Origin: RH-AL1 sp964244495
Lineage (GTDB): Bacteria > Pseudomonadota > Alphaproteobacteria > Rhizobiales > Beijerinckiaceae
Reading direction: 5' to 3'
Assembly (NCBI GenBank): GCA_964244495.1
Contig: CAXTIU010000002.1
Span: 248,001 to 312,000, forward strand
Length of the DNA: 64,000 bases
Below the pieces are notes generated by a model that worked only from the letters and a program-made list of their open reading frames with translations, searched no databases and was not told where the DNA came from. The translations under genes and the position numbers were made by a program. This document shows, in pieces, positions 27,415 to 38,794 of this stretch. The stretch's first letter is position 1, and each line of letters opens with the position of its first letter.

Positions 27415-27524
27415 GGCACTTTCTCGCGTGAGTTTCCCTGACGTGAAAGGCGAGCATTACTCGTTTGTAGGCGCCGGGGAAAGATCGCATAGACGGTCGT
27501 TCCTCGAAGATACGCCAGGTGCCG

Positions 27525-28733
27525 ATGCCCATGAGGTTGAAGCCACTCACGCTCGTCGTGTCAGCTTTCGTTGCACCCTCCCCTGGCAAGCGCACGCTCG
27601 TCGCCGCCGGGGCGGCGCATGCCCTGCACGATGGCTACACCGACCTGATCTATGTGCTGCTGCCGGTCTGGCAGGCCGAATTCGCCTTGAGCTACGGCAT
27701 GCTGGCGCTCCTGCGCGGGCTCTACGCGGGCGCGATGGCGGCGCTTCAGATCCCGGCCGGCCGACTCGCCGAGCGGTGGGACGGCCGCATCGTCCTCGCG
27801 CTGGGCACGGCCCTGGCGGCCGCGGGTTACCTGCTCGCCGGATACTCCGGCGGCCTCCTGGGCCTGTGCGTGTCCCTGGCCCTGTCCGGGGCCGGGTCCA
27901 GCACGCAGCACCCGATCTCGTCGGCCGCCGTGTCGCGGGCGTACGGGGACGCGTCGCGCGGCCCGCTGGGCACCTATAATTTCACCGGCGACCTGGGGAA
28001 GGCGGCGATCCCGGCGCTGACCTCGCTGCTGCTGACCCTCATGCCCTGGCGCCACGCGCTCTGGCTCCTCGCCCTGCTCGGGCTGGCGGTGGCGCTCGGC
28101 ACCGCCCTGCTCATGCCGCCGATCGGCCGCCCCCGCGCCGGGCCATCCCGTTCCCAAGCGACCGGACGGGGCCGGGGCGGGTTCCCGTTGCTGTTCGCGA
28201 TCGGCGTCATGGACACCGGTGTGCGGATGGGCCTGCTGACCTTCCTGCCTTTCCTCCTGAAAGCCAAGGGAGCCTCCCTGCCGACGGTCGGGGTCGCGCT
28301 GGCGCTGGTGTTCCTGGGCGGCGCCGCCGGCAAGTTCGCCTGCGGCTGGCTCGGCGCCCGCGTCGGGGTGTTGCGCACCGTGCTGGTGACCGAAGGCGGG
28401 ACGGCCGCCTGCATCCTCGCCCTGCTGCTCCTGCCGTTGATCCCCTCGCTGCTCTTGGCTCCCTTGCTGGGGCTCATGCTCAACGGCACGTCCTCGGTGC
28501 TCTACGGCACGGTGCCCGACCTCACGACGCCGGAGCGCACGGAGCGGGCGTTCGCGCTGTTCTACACCGGCACGATCGGGTCCGGCGCGATCTCCCCCGT
28601 GCTCTACGGCATCCTGGGTGACGCGGTGGGCGCCGCTTGGGCCGTCGCGGCGACCGCGCTCGTCGCCCTGGCCATCTTCCCGCTCGCCTTCGCGCTCGCG
28701 CCACGCCTCGCCGACGATGGACACGGGAGCTGA
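27525..28733 (+). CDS. MFS transporter, fosmidomycin-resistance (Fsr) type
   Basis: A 402-residue, 12-helix major facilitator. HALHDGYTDLIYVLLPVWQ near the start and the AGRLAERWDGR loop match the Fsr/YfkF-type efflux group, named for resistance to the phosphonate antibiotic fosmidomycin. Three start codons (27519 GTG, 27525, 27531) are in frame; 27525 has AGG at suitable spacing. It lies between a LysR gene and a phosphonopyruvate hydrolase gene 50 bases downstream, so a phosphonate is a reasonable guess for the transported molecule. Confidence 0.85.
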   Translation: MPMRLKPLTLVVSAFVAPSPGKRTLVAAGAAHALHDGYTDLIYVLLPVWQAEFALSYGMLALLRGLYAGAMAALQIPAGRLAERWDGRIVLALGTALAAAGYLLAGYSGGLLGLCVSLALSGAGSSTQHPISSAAVSRAYGDASRGPLGTYNFTGDLGKAAIPALTSLLLTLMPWRHALWLLALLGLAVALGTALLMPPIGRPRAGPSRSQATGRGRGGFPLLFAIGVMDTGVRMGLLTFLPFLLKAKGASLPTVGVALALVFLGGAAGKFACGWLGARVGVLRTVLVTEGGTAACILALLLLPLIPSLLLAPLLGLMLNGTSSVLYGTVPDLTTPERTERAFALFYTGTIGSGAISPVLYGILGDAVGAAWAVAATALVALAIFPLAFALAPRLADDGHGS

Positions 28734-28783
28734 AGGGTTGAAGTCTGGATCCCCGTGGGGCATCGACGGTGAGGGATGAAGTC

Positions 28784-29659
28784 ATGACGCGAGATTGCCC
28801 GAAGGCGGCCATGCTGCGCTCCAAGCTCGACGTCCATAAGCCGGCGGTGGCGATGGCGGCCCACAACCCGCTCGCCGCCAAGCTCGCCGCCGAGGCCGGC
28901 TTCGACGCGATATGGGGCAGCGGCTTCGAGTTGTCGGCGTCCTACGCGGTGCCCGACGCCAACATTCTCCCGACGGGCATCCATCTGGAGATGATGCGCG
29001 CGATGGGCGAGGTGCAGGACGCCCCGGTCATCGCCGATATCGACACGGGTTTCGGCAATGCCGTGAACGTCGCCTACGTCACGCCCCGCTACGCCGCGGC
29101 CGGCGTGGCGGCGGTCGTCATGGAGGACAAGACCTTCCCGAAAGACAGCAGCCTGCGTCCCGGCGGGCGGCAGGAGCTCGTGCCGGCGCCGGAATTCCAA
29201 GGCAAGCTCGCCGCGGCGAAGGCGGGCGGCGCCATGCTGGTCGTGGCGCGCACGGAGGCGCTGATCGCGGGCCTGGGCCAAGACGAGGCGCTGCGGCGCG
29301 GCGAGGCCTACGCGGAAGCCGGCGCCGACGCCGTGCTGATCCACAGCAAGCGGGAGACGCCGGACGAGATCCTGGCTTTCTGCCACGCCTGGTCCGGTCG
29401 GGTGCCCCTGGTGCTCGTGCCCACCAGCTATCCCAGCCTCTCGTTCGCGGACGTGGCGGCGCTCGGCAAGGTTGGGCTCATCATCTGCGGCAACCACGCC
29501 ATCCGGGCGGCCGTCGCGGCGATGCGGAGCGCGTTCGCCCGCATCCTGGCCGAGGGCGGGATCGCGGGCGTGGACGGCGCCATCGCCTCCGTGGCGGAGG
29601 TGTTCGCGTTGGGGGGCGACGAGCGTATGCGTGGGTTGGAAAGGGCGTACCTGCGCTGA
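28784..29659 (+). CDS. palA: phosphonopyruvate hydrolase (PEP mutase / isocitrate lyase superfamily)
   Basis: A 291-residue member of the PEP mutase superfamily that closely resembles phosphonopyruvate hydrolase from Variovorax: AHNPLAAKLAAEAGFDAIWG, GFELSASYAVPDANIL, ADIDTGFGNAVNV and GNHAIRAAV all match in order. The active-site loop EDKTFPKDSS (residues 114-123) has the PKD-S form of the hydrolase rather than the Asn of PEP mutases. It splits 3-phosphonopyruvate into pyruvate and phosphate. The ATG at 28784 follows GAGGG by eight bases. No phosphonoalanine transaminase is seen nearby. Confidence 0.88.
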   Translation: MTRDCPKAAMLRSKLDVHKPAVAMAAHNPLAAKLAAEAGFDAIWGSGFELSASYAVPDANILPTGIHLEMMRAMGEVQDAPVIADIDTGFGNAVNVAYVTPRYAAAGVAAVVMEDKTFPKDSSLRPGGRQELVPAPEFQGKLAAAKAGGAMLVVARTEALIAGLGQDEALRRGEAYAEAGADAVLIHSKRETPDEILAFCHAWSGRVPLVLVPTSYPSLSFADVAALGKVGLIICGNHAIRAAVAAMRSAFARILAEGGIAGVDGAIASVAEVFALGGDERMRGLERAYLR

Positions 29660-29831
29660 GGCATCCGCCCGGACGGCGCGCGGCGGCCCGGGGCAGCCGA
29701 CGCGTGTGCCGCATCGGAGGAACCGAAAACCGCCGCGCACTTCTTTGTCCGATGCTCTAAGCTCGGGTGCCGGACGACCGCTTCGGCCGGACCCTTCCTC
29801 GGGACAACCCCGGGACCAACCTGCCGGGACC

Positions 29832-30749
29832 ATGCCGCGGCTCATCCTCACCCGTCTGCTGGCCGCCGTGCCCACCCTGTTCGCGGTCGTCGCCCTGTCC
29901 TTCTTCCTGATGCGGCTCGCGCCGGGCGGCCCCTTCGACGCCGAGCGGGCGCTCGACCCCGCCATCCGCGCCAACCTCGACCGCGCCTACGGGCTCGACC
30001 AACCGCTGCCCCGGCAGTTCGCCGCCTACCTGTGGCACCTCGCCCACGGCGACCTTGGACCGTCCACCCACTGGCGGGACTTCACCGTCAACGACCTGTT
30101 CGCCCGCGCCCTGCCGATCTCGATGCGGCTCGGGGCCGAGGCGCTCGCGCTCGCGGTCGTCGTCGGCGTGGGGCTCGGCCTCGCCGGTTCGGGTGGCGGC
30201 CCGGCGGCGGCGATCGTGGCGACGCTGGCGCTCGCCGGCCTCGCCGTACCCAATTTCGTGGTGGGGCCGCTGCTCCAGCTCTGGCTGGGCTTGAGCCTGC
30301 GCTGGCTGCCGGTCGGCGGCTGGGACGGGGGCGCGCCGGCGCACCAGGTGCTGCCGGTGCTGGTGCTGGCGCTCCCCCAGGTCGCGATCGTCGCCCGCCT
30401 GACGCAGGCGGCGATGGGCGACGCGCTCGCCGCGCCGCACATCCGCACGCTGCGCGCCTTCGGCCTGCCGCCCGCCCACGTCGCGCTCCACGCGCTGCGC
30501 GGCGCGGCCCTGCCGGTGATCTCCTACCTCGGGCCGGCCGCCGCCGGGCTGCTCACCGGGTCGATCGTGGTGGAGACCATCTTCGGCATTCCCGGCATCG
30601 GCCGCGCCTTCGTCGACGGGGCGCTGTCGCGCGACTACACGCTGACCATGGCGACCGTGATCGTGGTCGGCACGGCGATCGTGGCCTTCAACCTCCTCGT
30701 CGACCTCGCCTACGGCCTGCTCGACCCGCGCGTGCGCCATGGCGGATGA
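29832..30749 (+). CDS. peptide/nickel-type ABC transporter permease (OppB/DppB-like)
   Basis: A 305-residue permease: an N-terminal helix (LILTRLLAAVPTLFAVVALS), the usual APGGPFD segment, then five helices and the EAA loop IRTLRAFGLPPAHVALHALR. The region ending ETIFGIPGIGRAFVDGALSRD is standard for OppB. It was assigned from ATG 29832, because upstream codons of the frame lie in the antisense of nothing recognisable. The stop lies inside the start of the OppC-like gene (11-base overlap). The cluster imports peptides or similar solutes but shows no binding-protein gene. Confidence 0.9.
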   Translation: MPRLILTRLLAAVPTLFAVVALSFFLMRLAPGGPFDAERALDPAIRANLDRAYGLDQPLPRQFAAYLWHLAHGDLGPSTHWRDFTVNDLFARALPISMRLGAEALALAVVVGVGLGLAGSGGGPAAAIVATLALAGLAVPNFVVGPLLQLWLGLSLRWLPVGGWDGGAPAHQVLPVLVLALPQVAIVARLTQAAMGDALAAPHIRTLRAFGLPPAHVALHALRGAALPVISYLGPAAAGLLTGSIVVETIFGIPGIGRAFVDGALSRDYTLTMATVIVVGTAIVAFNLLVDLAYGLLDPRVRHGG

Positions 30750-30813
30750 AAGGATGGCGGATGAAAGGTCGGCGGATGAAAGGTCGGCGGATGAAAGGTC
30801 GGCGGGTGACGCG
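30739..30813 (+). repeat. five-copy 15-base tandem repeat at the oppB/oppC junction
   Basis: Units of (ATG or TCG) GCGGATGAAAGG run from 30739 to 30813, with a degenerate sixth unit after that. The repeat keeps the reading frame, so copy-number change adds or removes five residues from the permease N-terminus and can move the second start codon. The stop of the upstream permease lies inside the first unit. Confidence 0.9.
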
Positions 30814-31886
30814 ACCGCCTGGCGCCGCTTCCGCCGCGATCCCGTGGGCTTGGCGAGCCTCGCCACGCTCGCCCTCGTCGCGCTCTGCTGCTTCGGCTCG
30901 ATCCTCTGGTCGCCGCACCCGTACGACGCCGTCTACACCGACTACGTGGACGTCGGCGCGTCCCTCACGCCCCACCCGACGCCGGCGGAGCGGGCCGCCG
31001 GCGTCGCCGCGCTGGCCGAGCGGGCGCACGTGGCGGTGTCGCTGGAGGACGCGGCCGGCGGGTTGCGCGCCCGCTTCGCCGACGCCGCGCCGGACGCGGC
31101 GCCCATCGACCCCCGCGTGCTGCGCGCCCTCGACCGCTCCGACATGTTCGCGCGCGCCGGCCCGCCGGTGGCGGGCGACGGCGGCCACGTCCTCACCGTG
31201 CCGGTCGCGCTCACCCCGGCCGTGTTCCCCTTCGGCACCGACGCCAACGGGCGAGACCTCCTCACCCGCATCCTCGTCGCCGGGCGCATCTCGCTGGCGG
31301 TCGGCGCGCTCGCCTCCCTGACCGCGCTCGGCATCGGCATCGCCTACGGCGCGGTGGCGGGCTACGCCGGCGGCCGGATCGACGGGCTGATGATGCGGGC
31401 CGTCGACGTGATCTACGCCCTGCCCTTCATCTTCTTCGTGATCGTGCTGGTGGTGGTCTTCGGCCGCACGCTGATCCTCATCTTCGTGGCGATCGGCGCG
31501 GTGGAATGGCTCGACATGGCCCGCATCGTGCGCGGGCAGACGCTCACCCTCAAGCGGCGCGACTTCGTGCTGGCCGCCCAGGCGCTCGGCGAGAGCGATG
31601 CCCGCATCCTCGCCCGCCACGTCGTGCCCAACATGCTCGGCCCCATCGTCGCCTACCTCGCGCTGCTGGTGCCGCGCGTGATCCTCGCCGAGAGTTTCCT
31701 GTCCTTCCTCGGCCTCGGCGTGCAGGAGCCGCTCACCTCCTGGGGCATCCTCATCGCCGACGGCGCGCGCCACATGCAGGGCGCGGTGCACCTCCTCGTC
31801 TTTCCCGCGCTCGCCCTGGCGCTCACCGTCATCGCCGCCAACCAGCTCGGCGAGGCCGTTCTGCGCGCGACCGACGCGTCCCCCCG

Positions 31887-31890
<4 letters not shown>
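30739..31890 (+). CDS. ABC transporter permease (OppC/DppC-like) with N-terminal MADER/SADER repeats
   Basis: A 383-residue permease, longer than the usual 290-310. The first 25 residues are five copies of a five-residue unit (MADER twice, then SADER three times) coded by a 15-base tandem repeat. The loop between helix 1 and helix 2 is extended by about 70 residues before the standard FGTDANGRDLLTRILVAGR. Later parts (EAA loop LGESDARILARHVVPNML, end LGLGVQEPLTSWG) are normal. Start choice between 30739 and 30754 is uncertain because both repeat units begin with ATG. The stop overlaps the ATPase GTG. Confidence 0.88.
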
Positions 31891-33497
<1,607 letters not shown>

Positions 33498-34000
33498 ATG
33501 TTGGCGAAGACGCGGCCACGACCTGAGATCGGGCGGCGGACGCGTGCGAGAGGTCGCTGTGGGTGCCTTTGACCATCGTCGCCCTTCGATCGGCGCGCAC
33601 GGGCCGCGATCCTGTCACTCGACGGCCGCCGTCAGCAGCTCGGGTCATCGCACCAGGTCGGCGGCGGCGGCCAAGGCCCATCCCACGCGATCGGTGCCGC
33701 GCCGCATCGGGCGTCACATGCCGCCGTTGGTCTTCCTCCAGCCGAACGCTTCCTCGATCCGCCTGCGGCCGTCCGAGGGCGACTCGTTGTTTGTCCCCTC
33801 ACACAGCCCAACCGGCTCGAGACTCTTCATCGACGACCACGCCTGGTTCATCGTGCCGTCTCCAAGGCCGCAGAGCTGAGCAGCGACCCCGTCCGCTCGG
33901 CCGATCCGCGCGCATCAGCCTCCTCGAGCAGGAGGCTGAGTCGTGCCCGATCAACCTGAGCGAGCGTCCTTCACAGCACCTGCCAGGCGGGAAGCCACGA
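33498..34000. other. intergenic region between convergent genes, no recognised gene
   Basis: About 500 bases with only low-complexity frames. The one clear structure is a perfect hairpin at 33915-33939. A frame containing VFLQPNASSIRLRP was considered but matches no family known to me. Confidence 0.45.
33915..33939. terminator. perfect 10-base-pair hairpin between convergent genes
   Basis: TCAGCCTCCT (33915-33924) pairs perfectly with AGGAGGCTGA (33930-33939) around the five-base loop CGAGC. It lies between the ABC transporter operon and the beta-helix gene, both of which end here. No T-run follows on either strand, so termination is plausible but not certain. Confidence 0.5.
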
Positions 34001-36100
34001 TCAGTAGCCGGCGATCCATGTGCCGGGCGTCGAGCTACAGGTCGCGCTGAGCACGCCGTATCGCGTGTTCGTGAAGATGGCCGTCGTCCCGTTGATCCTG
34101 TCGCTTCCGCTCGTGGAGATGACGATGTTGTTGGTCGACGCGTCCTGCTTGGACATCTTGTAGACCTTGCCGGCGTTGGCGGCGGTGCAGGCGGGCAAGG
34201 CTCCGACGATCTGGTTGCGCGCCGCGTTCGCCGCCACCTCTTGCGAGTAGCCGGCCGGATAGTTGAAGTTCGCCGTGACGGCGGTCTGAGAGACGCCGGT
34301 GGTCGGCGGCCCGTTGTTGCCCTGGTAATAACCGGAGGTCGGGGACGGAACGCTGTTCGGCATGGCCGCCCCGGCGAGCTTGAAGGCGGCGCCCAGCGCG
34401 GTGTTGCCCTGCACGACGGTCTGGACGGTGTCGGCGGCCACGTTCAGGAACGTCAGGGTGGTGCCGCCGCCGGTGTAGTTCAGGTAGTTCGCCGCGAACA
34501 CCAGCGAGCCGGACAGTTCGTTGAAGACCGGGTAGGCGTAGTTGATGTACGGGTTCTTGTGCGTGGTGCTGCCGACGACGGTCACCGCCCCGCCGTTGTT
34601 GGCGAGGATCGTCTGGTCGACGGCCCCCATCTCGCTGTCCACGCCCGACAGGTTGAGCACCCCGCCGGTGACGCTCATGAGCGGGTGGGACGTGGCGTTG
34701 CTCGGGCTGCCGGCCGGCAGCGAGGGGGCGCTGTAGGTGTTGTTGCCCTGCTGGATCTTCAGGGAACTCACCTGAAGGCGGCCGCCTTCCTGCGTGAAGA
34801 CCGTGCCGAGCACGCCGGTGTACAGCGAAAGCCCCGACGCCTGCACGTCGCCGGCCTGCATGTCGATGCCGATGCCGGTGTCGATGCCCAGGCCGTCGAG
34901 GAAGCCGCCGGTGGTTCCCACCTGGCTCGTGCTCGCGCACCGGCCGGCCGTGGCGCAGTACTGCCCGTTGATGAGCACGATGCCCCGGAACATCGAGAGC
35001 AGCATGTGGGAGACGTGCAGGCCGTCGACGCGCCCGCTCTGGATGCCGAGGGGTCCCGTCCCGTCGCCGGCGCCGTTGTAGAAGTAGAGGAGCTGGTTCG
35101 GCGTCAGGGCGAACGGCCACATCTCGTTGCGGTCGAGCCAGATCCAGTCCAGCGAGCCATCGATGTTCACGCCGAGGTCGAAGAACGACATCTGGTTGTT
35201 CTCGACACGCGCGGTGCCGTCGTTGCCTCGCAAGTCGAAGCAGTCCCATGCCGCGAAGCACCCCGCGCCCTCGATGCGCGTACCCGGCTGGTTCTGCGCG
35301 TAGACCATGGGAACGTAGGTCGTGTAGCTCGACTTCGAGGAAGGCGTCGCGGTGAAGCCTTGCGCGAAGAGCACCGACAGGTCGTGGACGTGGATGTTCG
35401 ACGCGGTGAGCGTCAGCACGCCTTTCGAGAAGCCCGCGTTCGACGAGACCGTGACCTGGCTGGGAAGACGTCCGTCGCCCTCGACGATCTGACCTGGCGT
35501 CGAGAAGGTGACGTCTCCCGAGAGCACCCAGTTGCGGCCGATGGCCGGGGCACGGAAGTGCTTGCCCGTCGCGGCGGCGGCGCGCCATGCGACCGTGTCG
35601 TCCGTCGCCGCCTGGACGGCCTCGAAAAGCGCGGGCGACGCGACGAAGTTGACCGAGGCCCAGTCGATCTGCGCGCTGCCGACGTACGCTCCGGCGGCAC
35701 CATTGGGGCCGATGAGTCCGATGCAGGAACCGTTGTCGCCTGCGCCGCCGTTCTGCGGGCAATGGCTGGTCGACGTTCCGTACTCCGCCCTCCCTCCATC
35801 GCCAGAGACGGAGACGCCCTCGCGCAGCACGTGGCCGGCGGTGGGCGCCAGCAGGGCAAGCGCGGCGTTGTTGGGGGTGCGCGTCAGCTTGCTTGGCACC
35901 ACGACGACGATGGCACCGCCGGTCGAAACGACGTCCCCTCCGTCGACGGCGTGGAGGTGCTGCGGAGAACGTGTATCCTTCGTCAGCTTACCCGCATCGC
36001 TTACGGCAGCGGCCGGCTGAACCGTGTCGGCGCTGGCCGACGTCGAAGCGAGCGCCGACGCGATGCACGGGAGCGTAGCTTTCATCGAAGGACGGATCAT
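34001..36100 (-). CDS. secreted right-handed beta-helix protein with a tail-fibre-like C-terminus
   Basis: A 699-residue exported protein. The signal peptide is about residues 1-24 (cleavage after TSASA). The middle 500 residues are rich in Asn, Gly, Val and short turns such as NGGAVTVVGS and GGVLNLSGV, as in pectate-lyase-type parallel beta helices. The last 70 residues (from GALPACTAANAGKVYKMS) resemble the small C-terminal domains seen on phage tail and adhesin proteins. The ATG at 36100 has GAGGA eight bases upstream. No catalytic family was recognised. It could be a polysaccharide lyase, an adhesin or a surface fibre. It stands alone. Confidence 0.7.
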   Translation of the reverse strand: MIRPSMKATLPCIASALASTSASADTVQPAAAVSDAGKLTKDTRSPQHLHAVDGGDVVSTGGAIVVVVPSKLTRTPNNAALALLAPTAGHVLREGVSVSGDGGRAEYGTSTSHCPQNGGAGDNGSCIGLIGPNGAAGAYVGSAQIDWASVNFVASPALFEAVQAATDDTVAWRAAAATGKHFRAPAIGRNWVLSGDVTFSTPGQIVEGDGRLPSQVTVSSNAGFSKGVLTLTASNIHVHDLSVLFAQGFTATPSSKSSYTTYVPMVYAQNQPGTRIEGAGCFAAWDCFDLRGNDGTARVENNQMSFFDLGVNIDGSLDWIWLDRNEMWPFALTPNQLLYFYNGAGDGTGPLGIQSGRVDGLHVSHMLLSMFRGIVLINGQYCATAGRCASTSQVGTTGGFLDGLGIDTGIGIDMQAGDVQASGLSLYTGVLGTVFTQEGGRLQVSSLKIQQGNNTYSAPSLPAGSPSNATSHPLMSVTGGVLNLSGVDSEMGAVDQTILANNGGAVTVVGSTTHKNPYINYAYPVFNELSGSLVFAANYLNYTGGGTTLTFLNVAADTVQTVVQGNTALGAAFKLAGAAMPNSVPSPTSGYYQGNNGPPTTGVSQTAVTANFNYPAGYSQEVAANAARNQIVGALPACTAANAGKVYKMSKQDASTNNIVISTSGSDRINGTTAIFTNTRYGVLSATCSSTPGTWIAGY

Positions 36101-36278
36101 GTGTCGAGTCCTCGTCGACGAAAGACGCTGGCATCGCCGTGGACACGGCGACCGTCCTTGATGTCGGCGAGGATCACGAGCCTCCGGCCACGCGGGTCGC
36201 CACGGCATGATGTCGGGCTCGAGGCATGGCACGATCGCGGATCGTCACAGCGGGGGACGGCGGCGTCGTGCTTCTGCG

Positions 36279-37316
<1,038 letters not shown>

Positions 37317-37396
37317 GGGTCGTCATGTAAGGGCGCGCGCGCTCGATTGCACGCACGTTCCGGTCGAACCGCCCGGCCAGGCCGCCGATCCCGGTC

Positions 37397-37744
37397 CTAG
37401 CCCAGCGCCAGCGGTCCCAGGTGCGGGTACAGCCGCGCGTCCTCCGCCATCGCCTCCTTCAGCGCCTCGAACAGGGTGAGGAGGTCGAGGTGATCCATGG
37501 TCGGCTCGGCCGCCCGCTCGTCGAGCGCCTGGCTGGTCCTCAGCGAGGCGTCGCGCGCCTCCAGCACCGCCAGCAGGTAGCAGCCGCAGGCGATCAGGCT
37601 GAAGGCGCGCAGCAGGCACAAGCGCTCCCAGGTGTCGGGCTCGCGATGCTCGGCGTCGATCATCGCCAGCACGGCGGCGACCTCGCCCAGCGCCTGGGCC
37701 TTGTCGGCGTTGCGGGTCTGCATCCGGTCGTCGAGTACGCTCAT
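37397..37744 (-). CDS. hypothetical protein, co-encoded with the OmpA/MotA-like pair
   Basis: A 115-residue helical, acidic protein of unknown function. It has one moderately hydrophobic helix (FSLIACGCYLLAVLEA, about 49-64) and a LDLLTLFEALKEAMAEDARL segment. Its ATG overlaps the stop of the OmpA-domain gene (ATGA), so it is translated with it and may be an accessory factor of that envelope complex. No family was recognised. Confidence 0.7.
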   Translation of the reverse strand: MSVLDDRMQTRNADKAQALGEVAAVLAMIDAEHREPDTWERLCLLRAFSLIACGCYLLAVLEARDASLRTSQALDERAAEPTMDHLDLLTLFEALKEAMAEDARLYPHLGPLALG

Positions 37745-38763
37745 CGTTCGGTCAACTTCAGTTCGATGCGGCGGTTACGGGGATCGTCGCCGGCGGCGTT
37801 CTCGATGGGCGTGTACTCGCCGAAGCCGGCGGCGACCAGGCGGTGCGGGTCGACGCCACGCCCGACGAGGTACTCGACGACGGCGATCGCGCGCGCGGCG
37901 GACAGGTCCCAGTTCGAGGGGAAGAGCGCGGAGTGGATGGCCCGGTTGTCCGTGTGCCCGTCGACCCGCATCACCCAGGGCAGGTCCGGGGGGATCTGGC
38001 GTTCGAGCTGAGCCAGGGCGGCGCCGAGCTGGTCCAGCTCGGCGTGCCCGGCCGCGTTGACCGCCGCCTGGCCCGGCTCGAACAAGACCTCGGACTGGAA
38101 CACGAAGCGGTCGCCGACCACGCGCACGCCCGGCCGGTCGCCGAGGATCTGCCGGAGCCGCCCGAAGAAGTCCGAGCGGTAGCGGGCGAGTTCCTGGACC
38201 TTCTGCGCCAGGGCCACGTTGAGGCGCGATCCCAGGTCGGCGATCTTGGCTTGGCTCTCCTTGTTCTTGCCCTCGGACGCGGAGAGCGCGTCCTCGATGG
38301 CGGCGAGCTGGCGACGCAGCGCCGCGATCTGCTGGGTGAGGATGTCGACCTGCGCCGAGACCTGGGCGGACAGCTGCTTCTCGCGATCGAGCTCGCCGTT
38401 GGCCGCCGCCGCCGCGCCGCCGGCCCCGGCCGCCCGCGCCCCGGCGGCGTCGACCAGCCCCTGCAGGCGCCGCTCGTCCCGGGTGGCCATGTCGAGCGTT
38501 GAGGTCAGGGCGGCGATGTTGGTCTGCGCCGTCTGCTTGCCGGCGCGTTCCAGCGCCAGGAGCGAGGTCAACTCGTCGACCTGCCTGTTGAGCTTGCTCA
38601 GGGCCGTATCCTTGCCGGTCACCTCGCGCGCCAGGAAGAACTGCGCGAGCATGAAGACGGACAGCAGGAAGATGATGACGAGCAGCATCGTCGACAGCGC
38701 GTCGACGAAGCCCGGCCAGTAGTCCAGCTGCCGGGCGCGGCTCCGTGTCCGTCCCAGCGGCAT
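37741..38763 (-). CDS. MotB/TolR-like inner-membrane protein with OmpA peptidoglycan-binding domain
   Basis: A 340-residue protein: one N-terminal membrane segment preceded by an acidic residue in WPGFVDALSTMLLVIIF (comparable to the proton-binding Asp of MotB), a long coiled coil at about residues 45-190, and a C-terminal OmpA domain with VMRVDGHTDNRAIH and NWDLSAARAIAVVEYL. It probably forms an ion-driven stator-like unit with the MotA-like protein upstream, anchored to peptidoglycan. The start at 38763 was chosen at the first ATG before the membrane segment. Confidence 0.85.
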   Translation of the reverse strand: MPLGRTRSRARQLDYWPGFVDALSTMLLVIIFLLSVFMLAQFFLAREVTGKDTALSKLNRQVDELTSLLALERAGKQTAQTNIAALTSTLDMATRDERRLQGLVDAAGARAAGAGGAAAAANGELDREKQLSAQVSAQVDILTQQIAALRRQLAAIEDALSASEGKNKESQAKIADLGSRLNVALAQKVQELARYRSDFFGRLRQILGDRPGVRVVGDRFVFQSEVLFEPGQAAVNAAGHAELDQLGAALAQLERQIPPDLPWVMRVDGHTDNRAIHSALFPSNWDLSAARAIAVVEYLVGRGVDPHRLVAAGFGEYTPIENAAGDDPRNRRIELKLTER

Positions 38764-38794
38764 CAGCGCCCCCGCGTCGACATCGGCGGCGCCA

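Noticed and set aside
29472..29831. N-terminal extension of the OppB-like permease in the same frame
   Set aside because: The extension overlaps the end of the phosphonopyruvate hydrolase gene, has no homology, and the ATG at 29832 gives the family N-terminus.
30739..30813. Short direct repeats as a CRISPR array
   Set aside because: The units are 15 bases, contiguous with no spacers, and encode part of a permease.
33563..33879. Possible transposase remnant after the ABC transporter operon
   Set aside because: No DDE or HTH motif, no terminal inverted repeats and no frame with recognisable transposase sequence.
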